Assembly: GCA_025716855.1 (NCBI GenBank)
Contig: JAIXMQ010000026.1
Span: forward strand, 124,001 to 188,000
Direction: 5' to 3'
Source of the DNA: Pilaira anomala
Taxonomy: Eukaryota > Mucoromycota > Mucoromycetes > Mucorales > Mucoraceae
DNA length: 64,000 nucleotides
Both the position numbers and the translations under genes were made by a program. This document shows, piece after piece, positions 36,324 to 46,703 of the stretch. The stretch's first letter is position 1; each line of letters starts with the position of its first letter. The notes beneath the pieces were generated by a model. It was not told where the DNA came from and ran no database searches. It saw only the letters and a list, made by a program, of their open reading frames with translations.

Positions 36324-37482
36324 AGTAAGTGAAATAACCTATTAATAACAAAAAAAAGAAAAAGGGCTATTATGATGAAGACGTAAAAGGTTCGATTATT
36401 TCATTATATTCTCGCGTTTCGATTGATAAATATACATTACCCTTCGCATTTTTTTTTTATATCCGAATATTGTTTGAAATCTTGTTCTTCATTGATAGTT
36501 TTAAATGCAAGTAACGTAAGGCCAAACATAGATTAAAAAACAAAGGAGATCGCTATATTTTCCTGAGTCATTGTTAGACCGCCTGTGTTCGAGTTTGCAC
36601 ATTGACGGTAAAGGATGACCCGACATCAACAACTTTTAAAGCTTTTGTTTCTGAACCCAACTATTTCGTTAGTTTATTTGAAATTAATTTGGGTGGATTC
36701 ACAGAAGCAAGATAATAAATTCATAATTCTATATATATAATTCAAATTGTTGTCCATTATCAACTCTTTATTTTTGGAATTTATGAAATATTTATAAAGA
36801 TGGGATAGTAGAAAATCAAGTAGAAACAGAGAACATTTTATATATAATTGAAATGACATGAGACCAAAAATTACTATTCTGAATTAGCCCTTTTTCTTTT
36901 TCTTTTTATATATGTATAAATGATGAATTTATCACTCATTCTTTTTTTTTTTTTTTTTATTTATTTACTTAGTGCAAGATTATAAACGAACTTCAAAAGA
37001 TGTAAAAGACGACGAGAATCAGAAGATCACCCCTGCTGCTGCTGCTGCTGCTGAAAACCAAGTTCGAATTAGTCACAGCAAAATCCCTACTTATGTAGAC
37101 ATCTGTCTCAAATTACTGCAGGTAAAAGATATATAACACACACTTTTTTTTCTTTTTCTCTTATTTATAACTAACCTTTCTGTAGGAAGAAAAAAAACAA
37201 CATATTGTGGTCATAGGTAAAGGACAATTTGTAAACAAGACAGTAACTGTAGTGGAAATGATCAAAAGAAAGATGCAAGGTACTTTACATCAATATACTC
37301 AAATCGGAAGTGTCTCCGTAACTGAACAATGGGATCCTACTACTGATCAAGAATTGGATAGTGTTCAGATCAATAAAAAGGTACCCGTCATCATGATCTA
37401 TCTTTCCTTTGATCCAATGCCTGAGTTGGATGCTATTTCTGGTCATCAACTTCCTACTGGTCCTGATATTTATGAATCCTAG
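36324..37482 (+). CDS. Alba-domain protein (Rpp25/Pop6-like)
   Basis: Coding exons 36973-37121 and 37186-37482 give about 147-148 aa. The domain reads KIPTYVDICLKLLQ, IVVIGKGQFVNKTVTVVEMI, KRKMQGTLHQYTQIG, then VPVIMIYLSF. This is the Alba fold with the [VI]..G.G.A..KTVT..E..KR…LHQ pattern of Rpp25, a subunit of RNase P/MRP. A poly-Ala run of six comes from (GCT)n. The first coding exon begins TG-CAA after an acceptor at 36972. No in-frame Met exists in it, so the start is either a split ATG (A from an upstream exon) or an unseen exon. The donor AAAAA|GTAAGT at 36325 would supply the A, implying a 648-nt 5' intron. The N-terminus is therefore uncertain. Confidence 0.7.
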
Positions 37483-37812
37483 TACCGATCTTTTTTTTTT
37501 TTCCTCCTCTGTGTATATATATATAATGTAAATAAATTCCCACTGTTTTCCTAAACAAGTATTATGTTAGTAATGTATGTATCACGAAATGCAATCCACC
37601 CTTCTTATTTTTCTGCATTACATTGCTTTAAAGTTAGAGTATGAAAGTTCTGTTGTCACTTCTTTAAAGAAATCGAAAATGTCCGTGACAAAAGCCAAAA
37701 AAAAAAAAAAAAAAAAAAAAATCTCTACAGCTGTCAAGCTTGTCCATTCGTAAAGTTTGTAAATGATGTATAGACAAAACTATCATCTCTTTCTTCTCTC
37801 TCCTGGCAGCAA

Positions 37813-37983
37813 CTACCTAACTGCATTCTGGTCTTTAGCACTTGGTCGTTCAGCGGCCTTTATCAAAAGTACATCGACAAAGTCAAAATATTCATAGGGT
37901 GGAGAAAGCTGATGAGCAGCTGTTACCAACCATGGGTAGCAAGAGGCTTCCGCTTCAGTGGCTGATTTAAAACATATTTTTCT
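37813..37983 (-). pseudogene. Orphan 3' exon-like fragment
   Basis: After an acceptor TTTTTTAG the minus strand is open for 56 codons (RKICFKSATEAEASCYPWL…, then AAERPSAKDQNAVR) and ends at TAG 37813. The composition is protein-like and GC is higher than around it, but no upstream exon could be joined. Unrecognised. It may be the 3' end of a multicopy-family gene. Confidence 0.3.
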
Positions 37984-38629
37984 CTAAAAAAGAAACAGAT
38001 GTTTAGGCTATGTCTTTTCTCATGAAAAATGTTTCAACATTGCACAAAATAGTCAGAAAATGTACTCTTAATAATTGTCATTTTCATTTAAAATTACTTA
38101 AAATGGAGCCTTAACGTTTATTGTAACTAACGTCTTGTTATCTCATTTAACTTGTTGGGGGTCTTTATCTTATATTTCTAGGCTCCAGTTACTACAAGCA
38201 GTATTAAAATCTCACACTACTTGACTTTGCATTAAGTTACGAGCTATATTAAACAACACGTGGATCTTTTTTTTTATTAGGTTTTAAAATTGTACTAGAA
38301 GCAGAAAAATAATACATATTGCTGTGTACATATGAGATTTGGAAGCGATATATTCGTTCTTCTTACAAAAATCAAAGATATTAGATGAATGAAGCAGTTA
38401 TATGTATGTATGTACATATCATTGTTGAAAATTCCGGATGATTTAACTATGTATAAAGACTGAATATATCAGACAAACTATCAAGTATAGACATGCTCTC
38501 AGTTGGTGATAATCTCTTCTGATGATGTTTGTATATTCTCTATTCCCATTGAGAGTCATTAAACGTCACTCACCTTGATTTCCCAATACTGGAAACTCCA
38601 TCACCCAATTTTTATTCTTAAAAATAAAA

Positions 38630-38770
38630 AGAGGCCTTTTAAAACTATCATTGCATTACGGTAGTAATGCATCTAGGCCACATTACGTGTTTTATTGACC
38701 TTAATCAGTTTTATTGATAAATAAAAAGGGAAGTACTATAGCCAAGGTCTCTTTTTTTGAGAGCGAGGAA
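38630..38770. repeat. Dispersed repeat, S module, copy
   Basis: AGGCCTTTTAAAACTATCATTGC at the left and TTTATTGACCTTAATCAG follow the order seen at 52.6 kb, and inverted at 0.65 kb. The surroundings from 37984 to 39590 show no other gene. Confidence 0.55.
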
Positions 38771-39594
38771 CTTTTTTCAGCCAGTTTTTGGAAAATGAGG
38801 TGGGTGTGTAGAGGAGATTTTTTATGGGTGGATGATATTTCGTAACCAATCAAATCATCTAAAAAAGTAAAAAAAAATACTTGAGTGCCAATCTTTCGAC
38901 CAAAGTTTAGATCAGCAACAAAAACAGACAGTCATGACTTTAAGAATAGGTACCTATTATCTCAGATGATATACACAATAAAGTAAGTGTCAATATTTTA
39001 TATTTCCACATCATATCACTTCAAATATTCTAATTCACTACATAGACTTTTATTTTATTACTAAACATTTATAATTTTAATTATCATTTGTAAATGATAG
39101 GTGATAATAGGAATCACCAATTAAAGTTTTTCTCAAAAAAAAAAGAATAAGGTCGCGTTAAAATGGAAGTATTACCTATGTTAAATCAAAATCGGTCGTT
39201 AAATTCATAAAAAGCCTTTCCTCTCACATTAATTCAAATGAACACCTTTATTCAGGGTTCAAAGAAGAAGATTCAAATCGGCTTCAAGGTATAAATAACA
39301 GCCTAACAATATTCGAAACCATCTTAGATAAGTCGATTTTACCAAACTCTGCTCCAGAAAGACAAATGTAATTAGTTTATTTTTTTAAATTCCATATAAA
39401 AATCCCGCTAATCCCGAGCTTTTTTGATTTTTTTGAATGCTTACATAAATGTGGATAATATATGTTGGTATTATAAAGCTTTTAGAGGAAAGCTATTGAA
39501 TAGTTTCTAGTATAAAATTTGAATGAAGTAAAAATCAAAGTAAAGTAATTATAAAGATTAATGGCTATTATTGTATTTTTAAGAAAGTCGAATT

Positions 39595-40330
39595 TACAGT
39601 CTTTGTTTAGGGCAAGTATATTTTATGCTTCTAGACATATCATTTTAAATCCATAGACAGATGTGCCATCAAATTCTGCATCGACTGTATATCACATTGT
39701 ATATTAGAATACTTGATTTAAGATGACTTTAATTTGACAAGAAAGAAAAATTTGTCAATATCTTTACATTTTTAAAGGAAAAAAACAAACGGGGTGCATA
39801 TAGGGATTTAAGCAGTGTGAAACGTTACACACCCTATGAAAATAGACTAGATACACCACTACCCCCTATGGACACCCCGTTTTTTACCCCTAAAATGGAA
39901 AAAAAAATCGAGATATGGACAAAATTTTCTTTCTTGTCAAATTAAAGTCATCTTAAATCAAGTATTCTAATATACAACATGATATACAGCCGATGCAGAA
40001 TTTAAAGACGCATTTTTTCGTGTATTTGGATTCGTAACTTTAGATATGAAAAATATACCTGCCCTAACAAAAACCGTAATTTGACTTTTTCACAATAATC
40101 ATTAATTTTTATAATTACTCTACTTTGATTTTTACACCATTCGAAAGAGCGTCAAATTTTATATTAGAAACCATTCAATATCTTTGCTCTAACATTCTTA
40201 TAATCCCGAGATATATCCACATTTAAAACACTTGAAAAAATCCAAAGGTCGGGACCTGCTGATTTTTACCTAAAAATTCACTTTTTCCTCTTTTTCCGAT
40301 GATTTGATTGGCTCGTTTTTTTTTTCGCTG
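39595..40330. repeat. Foldback/MITE-like element plus R module, copy 2
   Basis: An inverted repeat of about 155 bp: the left arm starts near 39597 (CAGTCTTTGTTTAGGGCAAG) and the right arm ends at 40081 (CTGCCCTAACAAAAACCG). TA flanks both ends. The centre (39780-39920) has CACACCCTATG..CCCCCTATGG-like short palindromes. The right arm and the following 250 bp equal module R of 225-610 and 53640-53960, so those copies are one-armed derivatives. TA flanks suggest mobilisation by a Tc1/mariner transposase. No ORF. Confidence 0.65.
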
Positions 40331-40506
40331 TAACAAAGAAAAAAACTTTTTTTTTGGAAAGTTTACAAGGCTTTAGCTCTCTCATGACATTTACTCTTCC
40401 CTAACAATAGTCTCTATTAAGTCTATCGCTGTTCAACAACAATAACAGTAACAGTAACAGTAACAATAAACCTTCCCGAACAGTTATCACTGATTTCTTC
40501 CCCCGA

Positions 40507-40556
40507 CAGGGAGTGTTTAGGCTATACAGTAGCTGGATAAAGCTAAATACTCCCTG
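40507..40556. other. 14-bp stem-loop
   Basis: CAGGGAGTGTTTAG (40507-40520) pairs with CTAAATACTCCCTG (40543-40556) with a single G-U/A-C type mismatch and a 22-nt loop. It lies in a gene-free spacer (40331-41056) in slightly GC-richer DNA. There is no T-tract after it, so it is not an obvious terminator. Confidence 0.5.
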
Positions 40557-41056
40557 ATCACGCAGTCACATTTGAGAAAATTTGAATTCCGTAAGTCTTT
40601 TCTCAAGGTGGGTGCTGTGATGAGTCTTTTCGTACTTATTGTTTTTATAAACTACTATATTCAACAGCTTCTTGACTATAATAGCCCACTTCTGTCTCTT
40701 TAGTAGCGATTAAGTTTCGAACTTAAATAGAGAATAAAAGGCTTGTTTTTATTTAAGTAATATATGTTTTAGGTTTTTAATGGGTCCGGAGTGTCATCTG
40801 ATACTGTTCGTTCGACAAATAAAGCTAAAATTACCTTAACTGATTCTTGTCAATCTAATACACAGAAAAGCACAGGAGTGTCCTACAGTAAATACCCGAC
40901 GCGGCAACCTCATCACAAAGGGTACTTTGTTTATTTTTCCAAAGTGTTTTTTTTTCTCTGAGTTTTTATTTTTTTTCGAAGTGTTTATTTAATTTTTCAA
41001 TACACTTTTTTTCAAGTGTTTTTTCTTTATATATCTAAATAATTTATTATATTTAC

Positions 41057-41830
41057 CTTTGGCTGGCAGGAAACTGGTCAGGAAACAATATCTTTTCAAG
41101 AGAGCTTGTGGTCCTTGCAATTTCCAAATGGAATTCTTGTATTTCTTCCATGTTTTAATAGCAAAGAGTATCCATTTTTCTTTTAATCATGTCATAAAGC
41201 AATTTTAATTGCTTCTCTGACTTCCGCTTCATATCCTCAACAATATTGGGTCTCTCAGCCATTACCAGAGTATTTTCAACAGGCTCAACAGGCTCAACAG
41301 GCTCAACAGGCTCAACAGGTTCAACAGGCTCAACAGGCTCAACAGGCTCAACAGGTTCAACAGGCTCAACAGGCTCAACAGGCTCAACAGGCTCAACAGG
41401 CTCAACAGGCTCAACAGGCTCAACAGGCTCAACAGGCTCAACAGGCTCAACAGGCTCAACAGGCTCAACAGGCTCAACAGGCTCAACTTAATACTCTGTG
41501 TTCGGGATTGGAGTAGCTGGTTGCATGATTAGCGAGCGCTTTTTAAAGGTGACTTCCATAACCCTACAAACCAGAAACATGTGTTTGCAAAGTACCATGT
41601 TACTGACAGGGCAAGTACATGATACCACACAGTTATCTACAACTTTTACAACATAAATATTACTACTACTCGCCTGGAAAGACTTGCAAAGAAATTCCTA
41701 CATTACACATTTAATTAACAATGCGTCAAAGCCTCAAACAATATGTATTATTACCTGTTCATTGACATTCGTGATCATAAAGTTGCTAAAGAAATCTAAT
41801 AAAGATCGAGAATGGAGTACCAAAAGCAAA
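41057..41830 (-). pseudogene. Degenerate SWIM zinc-finger (MULE/FAR1-type) gene with (VEP)n repeat
   Basis: On the minus strand an upstream exon (about 41813-41750, …LLDFFSNFMITNVNEQ, donor GTAATA) joins 41697-41057. That exon reads EFLCKSFQASSSNIYVVKVV, then the SWIM motif CTCPVSNMVLCKHMFLVCRV, then MQPATPIPNTEY, TAA at 41490-41488, about 23 copies of Val-Glu-Pro, MAERPNIVEDMKRKSEKQLK, TAA at 41157-41155, and LEIARTTSSLEKILFPDQF up to a GTAAAT donor. All parts are in one frame, so the two TAA codons are later nonsense changes. SWIM fingers of this CxC…CxH form are common next to MULE transposase domains and in FHY3/FAR1-like proteins. The catalytic part is not seen here. Confidence 0.6.
41278..41487. 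repeat. 9-bp minisatellite, about 23 units
   Basis: The unit GGCTCAACA (plus strand) is repeated about 23 times, with two units carrying a C-to-T change. It codes (Val-Glu-Pro)n on the minus strand in frame with the SWIM gene. The plus-strand frame (Thr-Gly-Ser)n and the Leu-Leu-Ser minus frame are by-products. Confidence 0.95.
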
Positions 41831-41869
41831 AGAAAGATGATCAAGCCTTATAATTATTAAAGATATTAT

Positions 41870-43050
41870 TTTATTATCATACTTTTTCTCTCTGAATATT
41901 TAAACTAACAAAGAAAGAATGATAATATGTACGAAAAGTGTTTCCTGTAAAACACAGGATAATAAAAGTTTTAATGGTAGTTATTTATTTGACCTGAACC
42001 AATTATCCAACACTCAGTCAACAAACGAACCCAACTAGATATATATAAAGAATTATCGAACAATAACTAACACTAACTGTAGAAGCACATTCAACTCATT
42101 TCGCTTTATATTAAGGGATATGTATGAAAAGAAAAAAAAAGGTGGCAAATAATATGTACATGATGTCCTTTATTTTTCTGTCTTTGTCTATATGAATATA
42201 TATATATATATATATATAAGAGGGATAATCCTACAGATACCTTGTTGATAATACGCTTACACAAAACCACAATCAAAAGTAATGTTATAGTTGTTTTTAC
42301 ACACTCATTAATTGAAAGATATCCTCTTTTTATACATAATATAGAGTAATAATATTTCCACTGTTGCTCTTTACCTACTTTTAAATTCACCTATGGAGCT
42401 CAATTAAACTTTCAATCTAACCAAAGACTGTAATCACAACATTAGTTTGAAAATAATAAAGCCTTTACGTTTATGTTAAGGCGAGATAATAATAAATTCA
42501 GTTTCTATGGCGCTTCAGTCTAATGAGAAGAAGAAAGTAGAGGGGTAAAATGGTGTAATATATTTTTTTTTTTTGTATGGGATCCGAGGATCCGGTTTTA
42601 TTTTAAGTCCTTTAAAAATGGTGTAATATAGAAACAAATGAGTTATAAAGTGTCTGTGGTTTTTTTTTGTTTTTTTGTGACACACTTTTTTTTTATCACA
42701 TTTTTTTTTTTTTGGAAACGTCATCAAGATTATTAATAAAAAAAAATATACAAAATAACCCTGTTGTTCCTCCTTTTATACCCATTATCATCTTTTTTTT
42801 TTTGCAAAGTATGGTGTTCTATTGTTTGATTGTGATGCGAATGTAGCGGTTTTCTTACCGTGGAACATTTACAATGTTTTGACATGCCGCAATCAGCACT
42901 TCTCGAAGTGTAATGCATTAGTTCTCTACTTGCGGATTAGTATAGATCTCGACATTTCTTTATTCTACATCTGTAATTAACTTACCATGGGATAGTTCCT
43001 GATCCTAGAAGTTTACTTCTGGGAGGTTAAGTGCATTGCTGCATAAAGAT
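41870..43050. other. Gene-free spacer
   Basis: No supported gene. Microsatellite (AT)n at about 42198-42219. Several short T-tracts. A small GGATCC duplicate (GGATCCGAGGATCC) lies at 42581-42594. Confidence 0.45.
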
Positions 43051-43188
43051 TTTTGAACACCAGTTGCTTCTGGGTTTCTTTTGTCGGGTATCTTGTTCTA
43101 TTTGTGATACAGTTAATATGGTGCCATAGTATCGATTTTCTGCTGTCATCACCGGGTGTTTGTTTATTAGTGTTACCGGTTATTGTTA

Positions 43189-43280
43189 TGGCTGGTGGTG
43201 TTGCTATGACAGGTGCTGCTATGACAGGTGTTGCTATGATAGGTATTGCTCTGACTAATACTGGTGCTGCTTTAGTTGTT
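43189..43280. repeat. 15-bp imperfect tandem repeat
   Basis: GCTATGACAGGTGYT recurs three to four times (plus strand) in a 97-codon hydrophobic ORF (43053-43346) rich in Val, Ala and Met. The ORF runs into a splice-donor-like GTAAGT, and the segment GTTGTTGTTATGATGGTAAGT is repeated at about 43420. I cannot support it as a gene. Confidence 0.5.
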
Positions 43281-43523
43281 GTTGTTATGATGGTAAGTTA
43301 CTTTTTATTTTATTTTATATATATTATGTTTCCAAACAGTTTCTAACAGTTTCTAACACTCATTTTAGAAATATTGCTATTTGTAGTCTGCTGGAACTTG
43401 AAATCAAAAGGACAAAACGGTTGTTGTTATGATGGTAAGTCATTTTTTTTTATATTATGTTTCCAAGCAGCTTCTAACAGTTTCAGCAATGCAACGGGTT
43501 TGTAAAAGCAATGATCAAGTTTT

Positions 43524-43960
43524 GTAATTCTATTTTCTGGCGAGTATGCTCTATCTTGATGGGTCCTGTCTCCTTCTCTTCCGTCCTCGTTTACGAGCGG
43601 TTCGTGCAGTTCAATCCTGGGTGTAATGGCACGTAAAACCATACGGATATCGTAGGGAGAGTTGGATTGATGGTTCTCATCTCGGTAGATGTCATCTCAA
43701 AGGAAAGTATTATGATCAAAGGTTGATTGTTGCCACAACACCGCAGCAGTTAGTGATTCTATTTTTTGGCGAGTATGTTCTATCTTGGTAAGTCCTGTCT
43801 CCTTCTCTTCCGTTCTCGTTTACGAGCGGTTCGTGCAGTTTAATCCTGGGTGTAATGGCACGTAAAACCATACGAATATCGAAGGGAGAGTTGGATTGAT
43901 GGTTCTTATCTTGGTAGTCATCTCTAAGAAAAATATTATCATCGACTGTTGTGTTGTTGT
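43524..43960. repeat. Direct tandem duplication, 229-bp period
   Basis: 43524-43740 and 43753-43960 are close copies, for example GGCACGTAAAACCATACG and CGTTTACGAGCGGTTCGTGC in both. In the minus direction both can read …VLRAITPRI.LHEPLVNE.G, so the unit may derive from a coding exon. No known family recognised. Confidence 0.75.
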
Positions 43961-44294
43961 ACCTATCCGTTGCATTCTTATTTTTGAGACTTCAGCTAGT
44001 GGACCTCCTCGTGGTTTGTCTTGGGAAACTTTGAATTCAGAAACTTTTTCTTTCCGGATTGTAAAGGCTAAAGCACTAGTAACTTTTTTTAAATAATTAA
44101 TGTAATAATAATAAAAAAAAAGGTAATAAATAAAAAGTCCAGATCAAACTTAATTTCCTTTGACATGTTGTGATATACATAAATAAACCCATTCTTTTTT
44201 AAAGCGTCTTGTCTTTATGTACCATTCAATAAGTTTTTCTCAAGATTGCCCCCAACAAGATTACACTATTTTTTTACAACTAGACTTTTTTTGA

Positions 44295-44862
44295 GAGCTA
44301 TTAAAATACCACCCACTAAATTTTCTTATATGGGTTTTCTGCCACCCACCACTTTTTCATTTTTTTCCCAAATCACCCAGTTTTAAAAAAAAGCGGAAAT
44401 CTCACTTTTTTTTAAAAAAAAAATCTCTGGCACCCACTTGTTTTTTAAGCAAAATATTCCAACCAAAACCCTTTTTTTTTTCTGGGCTTTTTTTTGGCTT
44501 TTTTTTTTTTGTTTTTTTCTGTTTTTACCAACCTTCAAAATTGATGTTTTTTTTTTTTTTTGCCAACCTCCTTCAAAATTGAACTTTTTATCATGATTTT
44601 TTTTTCTTTGTCAAAAGCATAAAAAAAAATCATGGTAAAAAAGCCAAAAAAAAAAAAAAAAAAGCCCAGAAAAAAAAGGGTTTTGGTTGGAATATTTTGC
44701 TTAAAAAACAAGAAGTGGGTGCCAGAGATTTTTTTTTAAAAAAAAAAGTGAGATTTCCGCTTTTTTTTAAAACTGGGTGATTTGGGAAAAAAATGAAAAA
44801 GAGGTGGGTGGCAGAAAACCCATATAAGGAAATTAAGTGGGTGGTATTTAAGTTTTCTCTAT
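44295..44862. repeat. Long palindrome (foldback element), ~210-bp arms
   Basis: The left arm (44295-44510: CCACCCACTAAATTTTC … CCAACCAAAACCC) is matched in reverse complement by the right arm (44645-44862: GGGTTTTGGTTGG … AAATTAAGTGGGTGGTATTT). The spacer is about 130 bp and T-rich. The outer end (AACCCATATAAGGAAATTAAG) also occurs at 52360-52410 beside an S module, tying it to that repeat family. The overlapping ORF on the minus strand is only low-complexity sequence. Confidence 0.8.
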
Positions 44863-45888
44863 ATTTATTACAATAAACTTGCAACTAGACTTTTTAGATA
44901 AGAATAAAGATAATGTTTATTTGATAAAATTATAATTAATATTTATAGTATTTTAGAATTCTAGTTATTACAGTGTAAATGTCATGGTGAAGGATTGTTA
45001 GTAGTGAGGAAATATTTAGTCATTATGGCAATGATATTATTATAACACCGATGAGTTCACCGATGATATCGACGTTTTACGACAACACACTGTGACGTTG
45101 ATTTGGACTCTTAGACGCGAAGAATATGCATGGGGCAAACCTTTTCTCTTTCTTTTTTAACTTTTAACAAAAGTTCGACATTTGGGTCTGAGGGAGAGTC
45201 TTCAGTGTAAGTCTTTAAACTGCCCTAGTTGTTGATACTTCGAACAACTGCTTTACCATGCATGAAATATGGTATGGCCGAGTAGTTGGGGGAACGCACG
45301 GTGAGAGCATCCGAAGACTATTATTTTTTGGGACTAGTAGTACTTTCACCTTCTCGTTGGTTAGTCCTGTCAGTATCAAAATACCTTTATTTTGAGAAGC
45401 CAAGAAAAGTACATTTCACATTTAAAATAAATCATAATTATTTTCTCCATCTCTTTATTTTTTATTTTTATTTTTTTATTGTGCTATATTTACTCCTACG
45501 ATAATGGGTGTAGGAACCGCGTTTGAAGTAAAAATGCTTGAAATTTGAATGTTGGTTTTGTCAAAGGCAAAAGGTCTGGAGCCAGATATTCAAATAGTTT
45601 CAGAAATATTCTTTATATTGAGTTCTCTATTCCAATACTTTTTTACTTTTACTTTTTTTTTTTTTATTTTTTTTTTTTTTTTTGCTATTTGAATAGTATT
45701 TTAAAGTTGTATAACGAGTAAGTATTTTAAATAATTGTGTACAGAGACACCATAAATGTGTTTCGCTGTCAGAGTTTAACTCATAAAGTTGTAGGAAAGT
45801 TCTTGCAGAATTTTAATTCTTGGCCTCACACTGACCCTTTATCGTGTCTTTAATAAACGTCCCTCTTCTTCACATAATATTAAAAGTA

Positions 45889-45998
45889 CAGTACCCGCTC
45901 TGTTTAAGGCCGCAATTCTCTGAAAATTTTGGCCATGATACGATTTAAGGCTACAAAAGTCTGAATTTTTTTTTTAGCCTTAAATAGAGCGGGTACAG
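45889..45998. mobile_element. MITE, family CAGTACCCGCTC (110 bp copy)
   Basis: Starts CAGTACCCGCTCTGTTTAAGG and ends CCTTAAATAGAGCGGGTACAG. TA lies on both sides (45887-45888, 45999-46000). It is the cleanest pair of ends in the family. It lies only about 70 bp outside the Fanzor element. Confidence 0.85.
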
Positions 45999-46071
45999 TA
46001 ACGAGAGGTGCTTTATATGTAATGATAAGTATAATTTTTATCTCAAAGCTTATTACTTTATCTAATATGTA

Positions 46072-46335
46072 CAGAGTTTCCCACTATTTTTGGGAATTAA
46101 TATGGAAATTAATGGGAAAAAATTTAAAAGTTAATAAAGCCAAGTTTGAAAATTGATGGAATAAATTTTGAATAAAGTTTGATTCTTATATAGACTTTTT
46201 AAGGCTTTACCTGTACCAAGGTTTTCCAAAGCGATAACTAAGGAGGATAATTATTGTTTTTTTCCCCAGTTTAATCGGGTCATAGTTTTTTCTTTTGATT
46301 GAGTTTTTTTTGATTTCTCAAGAATATCGCAGGTT
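46072..46335. repeat. Left terminal inverted repeat of the Fanzor element
   Basis: Pairs with 48806-49093. It contains a small internal palindrome (CCCACTATTTTTGGG). Similarity continues without a large gap to AGAATATCGCAGGTT at 46321-46335. Upstream of the ORF this arm probably includes promoter sequence. Confidence 0.8.
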
Positions 46336-46703
46336 TCAGACCAGTTTTCCAAAATTAAGATACAATCCTTTCCAAATTTTTTTCTGATGTTTTTTGATAA
46401 ACGTTTGGTTAATTGAATTTCATTGATATGGCACTGAGCTTCATCTTTCTAAAGGGGATCAAGTCCTTCTTTCCCTTATTTTTATAAAATAATTGAAAAA
46501 GTATGGTATTCAAAAATGAGATACGAGATGTATCATCATGCAATGGTTAATTAGTGTAATTGCTTACGTTATAAAATACAAACAAGTTTTTTTTTACCAG
46601 TCCCAAAAACCAATAACCAGTTTGATAAATGCTATCAAAACCCTTTCTTTTTTTTTTTTCTTTGTTCTTTCTTCTTTTTTAACAATTTCTCCCTTTAATA
46701 AAA

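Noticed and set aside
41278..41487. Direct repeats considered as a CRISPR-like array
   Set aside because: Nine-base units with no spacers, in a eukaryotic genome; it is a minisatellite.
41246..41491. Plus-strand ORF of (Ser-Thr-Gly)n and minus-strand ORF of (Leu-Leu-Ser)n
   Set aside because: Both are by-products of the 9-bp minisatellite; the frame with real sequence on both sides is the minus-strand Val-Glu-Pro frame.
42106..42390. Minus-strand 94-codon ORF containing (Tyr-Ile)n
   Set aside because: Crosses an (AT)n microsatellite; no similarity or splice context.
43053..43346. Hydrophobic 97-codon ORF, possible small membrane protein
   Set aside because: Made largely of a 15-bp tandem repeat, runs into a donor-like site, and has no recognisable homologue or partner exon.
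44630..44884. Minus-strand ORF of 84 codons
   Set aside because: It is the arm of the long palindrome; Phe/Lys runs only.
45266..45370. tRNA-Leu/Ser-like A box (GGTATGGCCGAGTAGTTGG)
   Set aside because: No B box (GGTTCGAATCC type) at the right distance and no closing acceptor stem.
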